Part shown: in pieces, positions 1-9,024 of the stretch | Layout of the letters: each line of letters starts with the position of its first letter | Position numbering within the stretch: position 1 is the stretch's first letter | Origin: a bacterium | GTDB lineage: Bacteria > SAR324 > XYD2-FULL-50-16 | Reading direction: 5' to 3' | Assembly (NCBI GenBank): GCA_024275165.1 | Contig: JAJRZQ010000003.1 | Location: 117,763 to 181,762, forward strand | Length of the DNA stretch: 64,000 nt | Program-made: the position numbers and the translations under genes | Notes under the pieces: model-generated | What the model was told of the DNA's origin: nothing | Databases searched by the model: none | The model's input: only the letters and a program-made list of their open reading frames with translations

Positions 1-244
1 CCGAAACGCTCCAGCTTGCCTGCTCGGTTACATTCGCGTCCGCGCTCACCGTATAAACCGCGGTTGCCGTATATTGCACCTGAATGCCTTTGGGCACAAT
101 GGAATAAGAAGCGGAGATGGAGATGCTATCTAGTTTGTCTTCCTTTTTGGTCAAGGAGGACTTACACGAAAAGACCAAAGCCAGGGCCAGGATCAAGCCC
201 AAAAGGCGAAAGAGCTTTCCGGTTCGGTTAGCGCGCTTTTTCAT
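1..244 (-). CDS. Lipoprotein with Ig-like (Big2-type) repeat, partial
   Basis: This minus-strand gene starts at ATG 244 and runs off the left edge of the window, so only about 81 N-terminal residues are seen. The start is MKKRANRTGK, followed by a hydrophobic stretch and the lipobox-like LVFSCKSS, which suggests a lipidated exported protein. The mature part has the pattern of a bacterial Ig-like group 2 domain (SISISASYSIVPKGIQVQY and later VTEQASWSVS). An AAAGAGGA ribosome site precedes the start, and the gene follows the upstream Big2 gene by about 13 bases, so it is probably the last visible member of the same operon. Big2 domains are common in surface and adhesion proteins; the specific role is unknown. 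Confidence 0.65.
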   Translation of the reverse strand, partial: MKKRANRTGKLFRLLGLILALALVFSCKSSLTKKEDKLDSISISASYSIVPKGIQVQYTATAVYTVSADANVTEQASWSVS

Positions 245-257
245 GTCGTCCTCTTTT

Positions 258-1331
258 TCACTCGGTAATCGTGTATACTTTGGTTTGTACTTGGCCCTTG
301 TAACGGGCGGTAAGGGTAACTGTTCCGGCCTTTAAGGCCGTTAAACGACCTGAATGAGCCCAGTCATTGGCCACCTGCGCAAGCTGGTCGTCAGAACTGG
401 TCCAGGTTGCCTGTTCGGTCACATCTAAGCTGGTATTGTCGCTTAAGGCAATATGTAAACTAAGCTGCGCCTCGGCCCCAATGGGAACCCGCGTTTCCAA
501 GGGCAAAATCGTCATCGAAGAGAGACTGGCCGAAGTCAGGGTATAGCTCGCAAAGGCATAGGTTGTCGGCAAATAGGCCGCTACCGTCTTCACTCCCGCG
601 GTCGTTAGGTACAGGCTCCCCGCAGAGGCGACCTCATACCCCGAAACCGCCCCGGTAGAGTACCAGGTCGCCGCGTCGGTCACATCCAGCACGGTGTTGT
701 CGCTTAAAGTAGCCAAGGCCTTAAAGCGCACCACATGACCCACCGGTAGGGAGGTCGGGGGAGAAAGAGTCATACTGGAAACCGTAGCGCTGCTCACGCT
801 CAAGGTGGCACTTCCCGCAACCTGCCCTAAAGTCGCCGTCACCGTAACGGTGCCCGCGCTCAACCCGTAGACCTTCCCCCGCTCTTTCGCGTTCAAGTGA
901 ACCTGGGCCACCGCGGTATTGGAGCTGCTCCACAAGACGCTCGCGGTTAAATCCTGGGTGCTGCCATCGGAAAACACTCCAATGGCTTTCAACTGCTTGG
1001 ATAGGTTCGGCAAGGTCACGGGGTTTAAGGGTTGAATCTCAATGCGGCTCAAGGCCCCTGAAATTTCTCTCACCGCCATGCGCCCGCTGCGGTTGGTGGT
1101 TCCCGCCAAAATTTGCCCTTCCCCATTGCCTTTGCGGATAAAACTTCCGGCCTTTTCAAAGGGGCGCGGTTGCAGCGCCGCGGTTAAGCTGGTCCACTGG
1201 GCCAAATGCCCCACTGCTTGTTTATACCCATTCGAATCGAGTAAAAAAGCGGAAAAGGAGACCAAGGAATCAAGCATGACTTTGGGCTCTTTCGGGCTGA
1301 CCTCAAGTCGTTGGTGCGTCCCTGTGTTCAC
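258..1331 (-). CDS. Big2-domain protein, downstream part of an interrupted gene
   Basis: This is a 357-codon frame made of three or so Ig-like group 2 domains (for example LKAIGVFSDGSTQDLTASV and WSSSNTAVAQV). It has no signal peptide of its own. The only nearby start is a GTG, and the frame is exactly continuous with the upstream lipoprotein gene: the TAA at 1338-1340 is followed in frame by the linker ATVNTGTHQRLEVSPKEP, which reads like an ordinary junction between two Big2 domains. The simplest reading is that this is the C-terminal part of one larger lipoprotein split by a nonsense codon. It could instead be expressed separately from the GTG at 1331. Confidence 0.6.
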   Translation of the reverse strand: MNTGTHQRLEVSPKEPKVMLDSLVSFSAFLLDSNGYKQAVGHLAQWTSLTAALQPRPFEKAGSFIRKGNGEGQILAGTTNRSGRMAVREISGALSRIEIQPLNPVTLPNLSKQLKAIGVFSDGSTQDLTASVLWSSSNTAVAQVHLNAKERGKVYGLSAGTVTVTATLGQVAGSATLSVSSATVSSMTLSPPTSLPVGHVVRFKALATLSDNTVLDVTDAATWYSTGAVSGYEVASAGSLYLTTAGVKTVAAYLPTTYAFASYTLTSASLSSMTILPLETRVPIGAEAQLSLHIALSDNTSLDVTEQATWTSSDDQLAQVANDWAHSGRLTALKAGTVTLTARYKGQVQTKVYTITE

Positions 1332-1337
1332 CGTTGC

Positions 1338-2492
1338 TTAGGTACTCCCCGAGAGGGTGACCGGAACTGTCAAGGCTTGGGTAAAACTGGCGCTGAGGGT
1401 ACTGCTTCCCGTTGCTTTGGCTTGAGTCAAACTGGGGTTCATGCTGCCCATGCTCACTACCGTCGGCGCGGAACTCGTCCAAGTCGATTGCTCGGTGACC
1501 TCTTTAGCGTAATAGACGCTCCCCACCGAGACCACTGCCCAGGCCCTTAAATTTTCTTGACTCCCCACCACCCATTGGGGCGCCTGGGGCCAAACCTCCA
1601 CTTCTTGCAGCGTCCCCGCCACTGCCGTGCCGGTCAAACTGGCGCTCAAGCCGCCGATGGAGGCGCTCAAACTGATGGCCCCCGCAGCTGCGGGAGTAAA
1701 ATAAGCGTTCCCTTTTGGGGTATAACTGAGCGCGCCGCCGGTCGCGCTCCAATCCACCTGGTCGGATAAATCCCGCACCTGATTGCCCGCATAGACCCCT
1801 ATGGCCCGCACTCGTTCTGGAATCTTTTCAATCCAAAGCGTTGAAACAGGCTCTAGGGTTAAGGACAACAGCCCCGCTTGGGTCACCGTAGAAGTCAAGG
1901 TCGCCCGCAAACCGAAGAGATCGGCCGTAATCACAGCCGAGCCTTGAGCCAAAGGGCTTAAGCGGCCTTTGTTCCCCTCGCTGTCGGAAACACTGGCCAC
2001 GGTTGTATCACTGCTCGACCAACTCGCTAAATTCGAGACATCTTGGGTGGCGTCGTTACTCAATACCGCGACCGCGGTCAAGGTGGCGTCTTGATCAATA
2101 TAATAGCTGCTGCGGTCTGTGCTCACGCTCAGGCCGGTCACGCCGTAAACCGTTAGGGGAAGGCTTCTGGTCACTCCCTGATAACTGGCGTAAGCCACGA
2201 CTTTGCCCGGCGCTTTAGCCTGCAACAAGCCGTTTTTTACCAAAGAAAACTCCGCTACGGTTTTATCGCTGGTCCACCAGGTGGCCTCGGTGGTCAAGGC
2301 CGTTTCGCTCGCGTCTTTACCCACCGCCTTGGCACTGAATTGCGTTTGTTCTTGCACCAGCATACTGGTTGAGGCGGGGCTCACCTCCAAATAGGCGATT
2401 GGCTGATCATCCGCGGTAACGGCCGCTTTGCGGCAGCCTAAAAATAAGCCCAAACAAAGCAGTAAAAATATAAAGTCTTTGACTAATTTCAT
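1338..2492 (-). CDS. Big2-domain lipoprotein, N-terminal part
   Basis: A 384-residue product with a lipoprotein signal peptide: MKLVKDFIF, a hydrophobic core and the lipobox LFLGCRKA. At least four Ig-like group 2 modules follow, each ending in the WTSSxxxVASV type pattern typical of Big2 repeats. Such proteins are anchored in the outer or cytoplasmic membrane and often serve adhesion or surface-layer roles. The frame stops at TAA 1338-1340 in the middle of what looks like an inter-domain linker, and the same frame continues into the next entry. It lies 18 bases after the FN3/TPR gene and is probably co-transcribed with it. Confidence 0.7.
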   Translation of the reverse strand: MKLVKDFIFLLLCLGLFLGCRKAAVTADDQPIAYLEVSPASTSMLVQEQTQFSAKAVGKDASETALTTEATWWTSDKTVAEFSLVKNGLLQAKAPGKVVAYASYQGVTRSLPLTVYGVTGLSVSTDRSSYYIDQDATLTAVAVLSNDATQDVSNLASWSSSDTTVASVSDSEGNKGRLSPLAQGSAVITADLFGLRATLTSTVTQAGLLSLTLEPVSTLWIEKIPERVRAIGVYAGNQVRDLSDQVDWSATGGALSYTPKGNAYFTPAAAGAISLSASIGGLSASLTGTAVAGTLQEVEVWPQAPQWVVGSQENLRAWAVVSVGSVYYAKEVTEQSTWTSSAPTVVSMGSMNPSLTQAKATGSSTLSASFTQALTVPVTLSGST

Positions 2493-2510
2493 GGGTTTAA
2501 CATAGCCAGT

Positions 2511-5500
2511 TTACCACCGCCATTGCAAGCCGATGTTCCAGCCTAATTGGTAAAAATCCGGAGTAAGGGATAACTGCGGCATCCGAGGGTTATGAAAAGC
2601 CAATATATCTTCTCCACATAGGTCTTGATAAATCCACCAAGCTTCCACCCCCAAAGCCAGCAGGGTGAAAGCATCATAAATTTTTGCCTTTGCCAGGTGC
2701 CGCTTTTCGCTTTCTTGAGCGGCGGTAAGGGCCGCTGCCTGGCCGGCAAATTGGGTCGGGCTGCTTAAGGTGGCATATCCGGCGACCAGTTGCTCTGCTT
2801 CGCTTTGTTTTTGTGCTGCCAATTTTTGTTCCTGTTGGCCCTGGTACAACCCCAAAGCGAGGAGAGACCCCGTACCCACATGTTTCCAAAAACCTTGGGG
2901 TAGGTCGTCCCCCCAGGTCGCCTCATCGGGGCCGGGGCCTAAAAAGAGGGTGTAGCCCTCCCACAATAACCCGGCGACCAGCAAGGCGTCATAGCTGTTG
3001 TTTCGTTGGACGCTGCCTTCCAGTCGGCTCGCGTTGCTTGCCAATTGAGATCGCACGCTCTGCACCTCTGCGGGGGAGCCGGCGGTCGCGTAGGCGGCAA
3101 AAAGCTGCTCCCGCTCGCTTTGAGCGGCCTGATAGTTTTTTTGCTCCAATAAAGAAAGGTAAAGCCCGCTAAAGGCCAAAAGCAAGGGGGGCACATGCCG
3201 GGTTAGGGTCCTTTCTGTTTCTTTGCTCACCCAGGCGTTCGGGTCTTCGATCCCTCCGGCCAGTCGAGCCTCTTCCTCGGTTAGAATCCGCAACAAATAA
3301 CTGGATTGGGCAAAGTTGTTTTTATCGTTATAGTCTTTGCCCTCCCCAAGTTGCACGCTCGCTTCTAGGCGGTAATCCCCCGGGGGTAAATCCGTTGGAA
3401 TTGTAAACTCTTCACTCCAGTCCTCATCCCCTTTAGATCGCAGAGAGTCAAATCTCCGCTCCAACCCAATCGAGGTTCGCGCGTCCCCTGCTGCCACCAG
3501 TTGATAAGAAACACTAAAGGCCCCGGCTTGCTCTATCCCATAATTTTTCAACACAAAATCTTGCTCAAAACTCTTGCCGGGCCACAAGGTCGTTCGCCGG
3601 GGGCGACCCTCTAAATCAATGGCCAAATCCAAGGGAACCGGAGCAATATAAATCACCAAGCCGCTACTGCCTTGGTTGTTTTCTCGGCTCGCCTCTTCAC
3701 CTTGGGTGGTTACTTCCGCGATGACCTGGTAACGCCCCGCGGCAAGATCGGGCAAACGCAAGCTTTTGTTGATTTCCCTTGCCGCTTGTTTGGGCAATAA
3801 GGCGGGGAATTCTTCTTCTTTAAAAATGGGGATTTTTTCCCCCTTTTCACTTTCCAAAAAATAGCGGATTCGATAGGGGCTGCTCTTGGCCAAGCCTTGG
3901 TTTAAGGGGCGAATCGCAAGCTCGATATCCATTCCGGGGTGTACCTGAGGCGGAGCTTTGGCCGCTACCTGGATGTATAAATCAGGCAAGGGCTCGCTGA
4001 CTTCCAAGTCCATCCCGCTGATTAATTTATTGTCTTCCAGGCTCCACTCCCCTCGGTTTTCCACCTGCTCAACATGGACGATCAACCTATACTTAGCCGG
4101 GATCAAACCCACGGGCAGGGTCAACTTCTTTTGAAACTTAAAGGGCTCGGCCTCCGCCGCTAAGGATAAAAACCGATCTTTTTCCAAGATGTCAAAATTC
4201 ATTCCCGCCTCGTTTTGCACAATATAGCTGACCACAAAATCGCTGGAGGGCTTTTTCCCACTGTTGTTGACAATGAAGTCGAGGTAAATTTCTTGGCCCG
4301 GCTGCAACCCCTTAAAGCGAAAGGGGGTGGCAAAGGCAATGCCCAAATCGGGCAACCCCTCTCTACGATGCTTTTCAATAGCCGCAAACAGAGCCTGTAA
4401 GGCGGCCTGATTCGTCGCCACCTGTTGCGCCTCCCCTTCATCTAAATCCGCCTCGTCTTTCACCTTTTCATAAGCTTCCAAGGCAGAGCCTATTGACTTT
4501 AAGTCTCGGGTAAGCGACAGTTCTTGCGTCAAGATATCCAGGTTTTTTAAGAGGTCCGGTTTTGGGGTCTCCAAGGTGTTTTGCGCCAAGAAATGCTCGA
4601 CCGCTTGGGTATGTTGCTGGAGACCTCGACGGGCCAACCCTAAATAATACTCCACCAAGGGGTAGCCGGGCATGAGGTTTTTTAAGGACTGAAAAGCGCT
4701 CAAGGCATCGCCGTACTTTTGCTTGTTCAGTAAAGAGAGCCCCAGGCGTTTAAACTCCTCTGCCAAAAAAGCCTCATCAGACTGCCCCGTGAGCTGGCTC
4801 GCCCCTGCCTTAATCTGAGACTTTAACTCTTGATTGAGGGCTAAGCGCGCTGAAAGACTGATCCGCCCTAAGCTTGCGGTCAACACATTCAACGCCGCCG
4901 CATCGTTCCCCTGTTCTGCGTACACCTTGGATAAGGACAAGGAAAGGTTTAGGTTTTCCGGTTCTTCTTCCAATTGGGCGTTCAAGGCGTTGGTCACCTC
5001 CCCGGCTTGCCCCTGGGCGATATACATGGCAATGGCCTGATCTCGCTGGGCCAAATCCATCGCCTTTAACTCTTTTGCCTGTGCCAGGCCTGCTTTCGCC
5101 CCTAATTTGGGATCGGCGATATTTAAGCTTAAGGCCCCCAGCTTTGGGATTTGTACAAAATCCGCTACCTTCAGCCCTAAAAGCAACTCCTCTATCGGGG
5201 CCTCGGCGAGTTTAGGCAGGTCGGGCACCCCGCTGAAAACCGCTCCAGAACGCCCCTCTCCATACTGATTCAAGGCATAAAGGCGGTAATAATAGGTCAC
5301 CTTATTGCTCAGCCCCTGGTGGACGAATCCGCTTTTGACCTGGGGAACGCGCTCCCATTCCCGCGCTTTTTGCTCCTTATCACGGCTCCAGCGCAGGTTA
5401 TACCCCGTTGCCCCCTTGACCTCTTTCCAAGTCAGAGTTAAGCGCCCATCACCGGGTTTGACCTTGGCCTTGGGGCCCCTTGGGGGTCTGGGGTTCGGGG

Positions 5501-6407
5501 TAACCGCGACCTCATCGCTCAAGTCGCCCAAGCCAGCGGCCCCTACAGCGGCAATGGCATAATAATAGGGTTTGCCGTTATTTAACCCTTGATGGATAAA
5601 GTTGTTTTCTATGTTTTGAATCCGCTTTGCCCGTTCCGCGCTCACCCCCGGCTGATTGGACCAAAACAGGGTATAACTCCGCGCCCCTTGAATTCGGTTG
5701 TAGGAAAGCAATACTTTTTTATTCCCCCCCACGGCGATTAAAATGGGCGCCGGAAGTTTGGTAAAAATATGCCCCCCCGTAATCTTCACCAATTTGCCGT
5801 TAACCCAAACCCCTACGCCTTGAATATAATCATTTCTCTGCTTTTTTAAAAGATCGCTCAACTCCTGCTTGCTGCCAAAGTGAATTTCTTTATCCTTTCC
5901 GGCCGACCGATCCGAAAGCACTACCTTTTGTTTATCCTTGAAAAAATCCATGGTTAAATTCTGGTAGTTGCTGCTTTTATCGGCAAAAATATTGTAATCC
6001 TTCCCGTACACCTTTAAAATAAGCTGGCGAAAGGGGGCCTTGAGCAAAAAGGCGGCGGGCAAGGAAAAGGAAAAGTCCAATTCCGACTTCGGCGGAACCA
6101 CCGGCAGCTTCACCCCCCGCCACCTGCGTTCAACCCCTCCCTTCAGCAAAAGAATCGCTTGCAGCTCCGCCGGTTTGCTCCCTTGGTTTTTAATGGTGAA
6201 GAAAAATTCGAAATCTTGGTTTTCCGCGTTCCAGCTAACCCGAATGGGGCTGGTGCTGACAGGAATCAATTTTGCCGCGGGGAGGCGGCCAGGGAGTAAA
6301 AGAGCCACTCCCAACATCCATAAGGTCGCGTGCCGAATAAACCGCCCCCTGCCCTGAAATAAAAGCTTTTTTATTTTTAGCCAAATCGAGTTCGCTCCCT
6401 CAGGCAT
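2511..6407 (-). CDS. Large exported FN3/TPR/CARDB-like protein
   Basis: A 1298-residue multidomain protein. A hydrophobic segment near residues 27-45 is probably a signal peptide or anchor. Two fibronectin type III modules follow at about 219-308 and 309-395 (each with NGKPYYYAIAAV or VTYYYRLYAL strands), then TPR-like helices at about 470-660. Several CARDB-like beta modules span about 690-1060 (pattern ISGMDLEVSEPLPDLYIQV), and two similar helical segments with hydrophobic stretches close the protein. The gene begins 9 bases after the cyclase stop, which suggests an operon linking cyclic-nucleotide signalling to envelope proteins. No enzyme motif is seen; a scaffold or surface role is inferred. 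The start has no clear ribosome site, so a later start is possible. Confidence 0.65.
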   Translation of the reverse strand: MPEGANSIWLKIKKLLFQGRGRFIRHATLWMLGVALLLPGRLPAAKLIPVSTSPIRVSWNAENQDFEFFFTIKNQGSKPAELQAILLLKGGVERRWRGVKLPVVPPKSELDFSFSLPAAFLLKAPFRQLILKVYGKDYNIFADKSSNYQNLTMDFFKDKQKVVLSDRSAGKDKEIHFGSKQELSDLLKKQRNDYIQGVGVWVNGKLVKITGGHIFTKLPAPILIAVGGNKKVLLSYNRIQGARSYTLFWSNQPGVSAERAKRIQNIENNFIHQGLNNGKPYYYAIAAVGAAGLGDLSDEVAVTPNPRPPRGPKAKVKPGDGRLTLTWKEVKGATGYNLRWSRDKEQKAREWERVPQVKSGFVHQGLSNKVTYYYRLYALNQYGEGRSGAVFSGVPDLPKLAEAPIEELLLGLKVADFVQIPKLGALSLNIADPKLGAKAGLAQAKELKAMDLAQRDQAIAMYIAQGQAGEVTNALNAQLEEEPENLNLSLSLSKVYAEQGNDAAALNVLTASLGRISLSARLALNQELKSQIKAGASQLTGQSDEAFLAEEFKRLGLSLLNKQKYGDALSAFQSLKNLMPGYPLVEYYLGLARRGLQQHTQAVEHFLAQNTLETPKPDLLKNLDILTQELSLTRDLKSIGSALEAYEKVKDEADLDEGEAQQVATNQAALQALFAAIEKHRREGLPDLGIAFATPFRFKGLQPGQEIYLDFIVNNSGKKPSSDFVVSYIVQNEAGMNFDILEKDRFLSLAAEAEPFKFQKKLTLPVGLIPAKYRLIVHVEQVENRGEWSLEDNKLISGMDLEVSEPLPDLYIQVAAKAPPQVHPGMDIELAIRPLNQGLAKSSPYRIRYFLESEKGEKIPIFKEEEFPALLPKQAAREINKSLRLPDLAAGRYQVIAEVTTQGEEASRENNQGSSGLVIYIAPVPLDLAIDLEGRPRRTTLWPGKSFEQDFVLKNYGIEQAGAFSVSYQLVAAGDARTSIGLERRFDSLRSKGDEDWSEEFTIPTDLPPGDYRLEASVQLGEGKDYNDKNNFAQSSYLLRILTEEEARLAGGIEDPNAWVSKETERTLTRHVPPLLLAFSGLYLSLLEQKNYQAAQSEREQLFAAYATAGSPAEVQSVRSQLASNASRLEGSVQRNNSYDALLVAGLLWEGYTLFLGPGPDEATWGDDLPQGFWKHVGTGSLLALGLYQGQQEQKLAAQKQSEAEQLVAGYATLSSPTQFAGQAAALTAAQESEKRHLAKAKIYDAFTLLALGVEAWWIYQDLCGEDILAFHNPRMPQLSLTPDFYQLGWNIGLQWRW

Positions 6408-6416
6408 CGTCGTTGA

Positions 6417-7391
6417 CTACCCCTTTTCAGTTAAACGGTATACTCCATCCCAATCCGCGGCAGGAGGTTTTTCTAAGAAAGTTTTGCATCTGACGACATA
6501 GGTCAAGCTGGGGCCATCCTTGGGATCAAGCTTTAAGGCCTGTTCAAAATCCGCCAAAGCCCCGGCAAAATCAAATTTTTTGTATTTTTCCAAGCCCTTT
6601 AGATATTGCGCCACTAGGTCGGCCTTAGGCCCTGGAGTCTGCCCCTTTTTGGCGATGAGGTCGTAGACGGTAATGGGCTCGTCTTTACCGACCACGGTGA
6701 TTACATCCAACTCTCTGACATCAATCTGATCCTTGGCCATGTCATAGGTCGCCTGGCTGATCATGCTGTAGTTTTTATAAAATTTATTCGCCCCTTCCAA
6801 ACGGGCGGCAAGGTTTACCGCGTCCCCCATCATGGTATAATCCATGCGGCTTTGACTCCCCATGTTGCCGACCACCATGGGGCCGGAGTTGATCCCCATC
6901 CGCACATGCAACAAGGGGCGGCCCTCGTCTAAGAGTTTTTTACGCATTTCGATCAGCCGGGTCTGCATCTCAACGGTAGCATGGCAACAACGCACCGCGT
7001 GATCGGGTTGGTCTAGGGGAGCCCCCCAAAAAGCGATGATCGCGTCTCCTTCAAACTTATCGACCGTGCCGTCGTAAGCGGAAATGATATTACACATCTC
7101 GGTGAGATACTCGTTGAGCAGGGCGACCAACTCTTCGGGGGTGAGGCTCTCTGAAATGGTTGAAAAACCGGCAATATCGCTAAAATAAGCGGTCATTACC
7201 CTGCGTTCTCCCCCCAAACTTAGTTTGGTGGGGTCGTTGACCAAAGCCTCAATCACCGCGGGGCTTAAATATTGCCCAAAGGCGTTGGTAATGAAACTTT
7301 TTTGCTGTCTTTCTTGAATAAAAAGGTAGACATTGATCAAGATAAACCCGAGCAGGCCCGCAACTAAAGTATAGGCCATGGAAAATGCCAC
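6417..7391 (-). CDS. Class III adenylate/guanylate cyclase, catalytic half (frameshifted)
   Basis: This frame holds the last membrane helix, a linker and the class III nucleotide cyclase domain. Metal-binding aspartates lie in YFSDIAGFS and DKFEGDAIIAFWG, the conserved MDYTMMGDAVNLAARLEG follows, and a short TPR-like tail (ALADFEQALKLDPKDG) ends the protein. It makes cAMP (or cGMP) from the nucleotide triphosphate on the cytoplasmic side of the membrane. The start given here is inside the membrane region. The frame upstream encodes the matching CHASE2 sensor part in another phase, so this is the 3' part of one gene that has lost one base, or a sequence error. In-frame codons upstream of the nominal start also read as membrane helix (GAAYVYLNVAF). 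Confidence 0.8.
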   Translation of the reverse strand: MAFSMAYTLVAGLLGFILINVYLFIQERQQKSFITNAFGQYLSPAVIEALVNDPTKLSLGGERRVMTAYFSDIAGFSTISESLTPEELVALLNEYLTEMCNIISAYDGTVDKFEGDAIIAFWGAPLDQPDHAVRCCHATVEMQTRLIEMRKKLLDEGRPLLHVRMGINSGPMVVGNMGSQSRMDYTMMGDAVNLAARLEGANKFYKNYSMISQATYDMAKDQIDVRELDVITVVGKDEPITVYDLIAKKGQTPGPKADLVAQYLKGLEKYKKFDFAGALADFEQALKLDPKDGPSLTYVVRCKTFLEKPPAADWDGVYRLTEKG

Positions 7392-8479
7392 ATTAAGATA
7401 GACATAGGCCGCCCCGCAAAAAAGATATAAACCGCCAACAAAAGGCCGGCTGCGAGATACCTTAATTTAGGCTCACTGATAAAGTGCAGGCTGATCAAAA
7501 GGATCATAAAAGACAGGGCTAAGGCGACCTCGCCTCCGGTGGAGACCGGGGCCAGGGGGGCGTTTTTCAAAATCGTCGCCACTTCATCGGCCATAATTTC
7601 AACCCCATACACCTCTCCGATGATGGTATCGAAAATATCGTGGCTCACCTCGGAGGTATCTCCCAACAAGATGATCTTGCCCTCGATTCTAGATTTGAGT
7701 TCCGCGATTTCATCTTCATCCTCTCGATCCAGCTCTAAAATCGTCATCCCATCCACCCCAACCTCGGGAACACGGTGCAAAAAGGGATAACCCACGGGCA
7801 AAAGGGGATAATCGTTGATGAAGTCGTTGAAGCCATCTAGCCGTATCTGGTGGGGGCCGATGGTGAGCAGTCCCTTTTTGATTTTTGGCTCCACCCCCAA
7901 AGCCATGGCCACGGACAACACCGAAGCGGGCCACTCGTTATATTTTTCCGCCGCCTCGGGGTAGACCCGCAAGCGATTGAGCATATTGCCCGATTTGGTG
8001 TGATTGGAGTAGGCCGTAACCGTCGCTTTTTTAATAACCTCGGTGGGATAGTTGATCTTGCTGATCTTTCCCTCCCGTAAAGCCAACATGGAGACTAAAA
8101 TATTGTTCCCCGCTCGGGTAAGGCTTTTGGCGATGATCGGATCTTCATTATAGGAACTGGGAAAGTCCATCAGCATATCCACCATAACCACCTTAGCGCC
8201 TAATATCCTAAGGTTTTCTACGATAATCCCCACATCGGTTCGCCGTAAGGGGAAACTACCGTACTCATCAAAAAATTGTTCGTCTAGGTAGACGATTCCC
8301 ACTTGATCCGCGGGAAAAGCCATGTTGGCCCCATCCCCATGAGTCATGCGGAAAATATGGCGAATCGAAAGCGTTTGATTTTCTAAACTAGAAAACCACT
8401 CTGCTCTCTCTGCTGGAATCATCAACAAAAAAATCAGAATAGTGGCAAATATATCGTAGCGTTTGATCCAGTCTCTCAT
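7364..8479 (-). CDS. CHASE2 sensor half of adenylate cyclase (frameshifted)
   Basis: This encodes an N-terminal membrane helix (about residues 8-24), an extracytoplasmic CHASE2 domain (QVGIVYLDEQFFDEYG, VVMVDMLMDFPSSYNEDP, GKIILLGDTSEVSHD) and two further membrane helices. It then goes out of phase with the cyclase domain around 7400-7420, where runs of six T and four G lie on the coding strand. ATG 8479 is preferred over the longer frame from 8599 because it has a GGGGAG ribosome site and begins directly before the first helix. CHASE2-cyclase proteins normally join these parts in one chain of about 700 residues. The visible sequence therefore predicts a truncated sensor unless a -1 slip or a sequencing correction restores the frame. 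Confidence 0.75.
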   Translation of the reverse strand: MRDWIKRYDIFATILIFLLMIPAERAEWFSSLENQTLSIRHIFRMTHGDGANMAFPADQVGIVYLDEQFFDEYGSFPLRRTDVGIIVENLRILGAKVVMVDMLMDFPSSYNEDPIIAKSLTRAGNNILVSMLALREGKISKINYPTEVIKKATVTAYSNHTKSGNMLNRLRVYPEAAEKYNEWPASVLSVAMALGVEPKIKKGLLTIGPHQIRLDGFNDFINDYPLLPVGYPFLHRVPEVGVDGMTILELDREDEDEIAELKSRIEGKIILLGDTSEVSHDIFDTIIGEVYGVEIMADEVATILKNAPLAPVSTGGEVALALSFMILLISLHFISEPKLRYLAAGLLLAVYIFFAGRPMSILMWHFPWPIL

Positions 8480-8618
8480 AAACTCCCCTAGGCGGTAATA
8501 GGTCGAATCCGCATTATTTTCCTTCTGTTGGTCATAACAATTTTTCATCACCATTGGCAAGCCGGCAATGACACTAGAATAAAAGCCGCACAACCCCAAT
8601 CACCAAAGCAAAACCAAC

Positions 8619-8670
8619 TGAAAAACTCGATCCGCCCCCAGGGCCATAATCAGCCCGCAGGGCACGAAAA
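8619..8670 (-). repeat. Dispersed repeat, diverged partial copy C
   Basis: The minus strand reads CGTGCCCTGCGGGCTGATTA, then TGGCCCTGGGGGCGGATCGA and a T-run. This matches the longer copies at 23269-23364 and 61002-61096 over about 50 bases with scattered substitutions. The hairpin half of the full repeat (CTACCGCTT and its complement) is missing here. Confidence 0.55.
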
Positions 8671-8978
8671 CCGCGTTCATGACGCGTATATTTATAAAGT
8701 GAGCTTGCGTCCGCTGTTTCCATGCTACAAAGCCACCAAAAAGAGATTGCCCCCGAGCTGAACCTTATGATAAATTTAAGCTTAAGACCCAACTGATTTA
8801 CTTTCTGGCAAACAAGGTTTTTTTTTAAAAAAACAGCTTAGTTTGCGGAATTGTTTCCCTAGATAGCAAAACACATCCTTGATGGATCTAGCTTGAGCCT
8901 TAAATTGTAGAGTTCCTGCGGGAGATTTTTAAGGAGTTGACAAAGGGGTGAAGATAGTGCAAAGATTTTCCATCTAAA

Positions 8979-8990
8979 ATATTAGCATAT
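8979..8990. promoter_or_regulatory. Candidate sulfur-regulon operator upstream of dsrE
   Basis: ATATTAGCATAT lies 34 bases before the dsrE start. It differs by one base from ATATTAGAATAT upstream of dsrC and ATATTAGTATAT upstream of dsrL. A tandem direct repeat of GCATATTT overlaps it (8985-9000). The shared position upstream of sulfur genes suggests a transcription-factor site; the factor is unknown. Confidence 0.4.
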
Positions 8991-9024
8991 TTGCATATTT
9001 CGCTAAATTAATACGAGAGCGCCC

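Larger units (their letters stand above)
8480..9024. other. Intergenic region between cyclase and dsrE
   Basis: This stretch of about 545 bases separates the divergent cyclase and dsr operons. It contains a diverged copy of the dispersed repeat (8619-8670), a perfect TTGACA at 8937-8942, and an AT-rich palindromic region close to dsrE (8975-9000). No convincing small gene was found. Confidence 0.6.
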
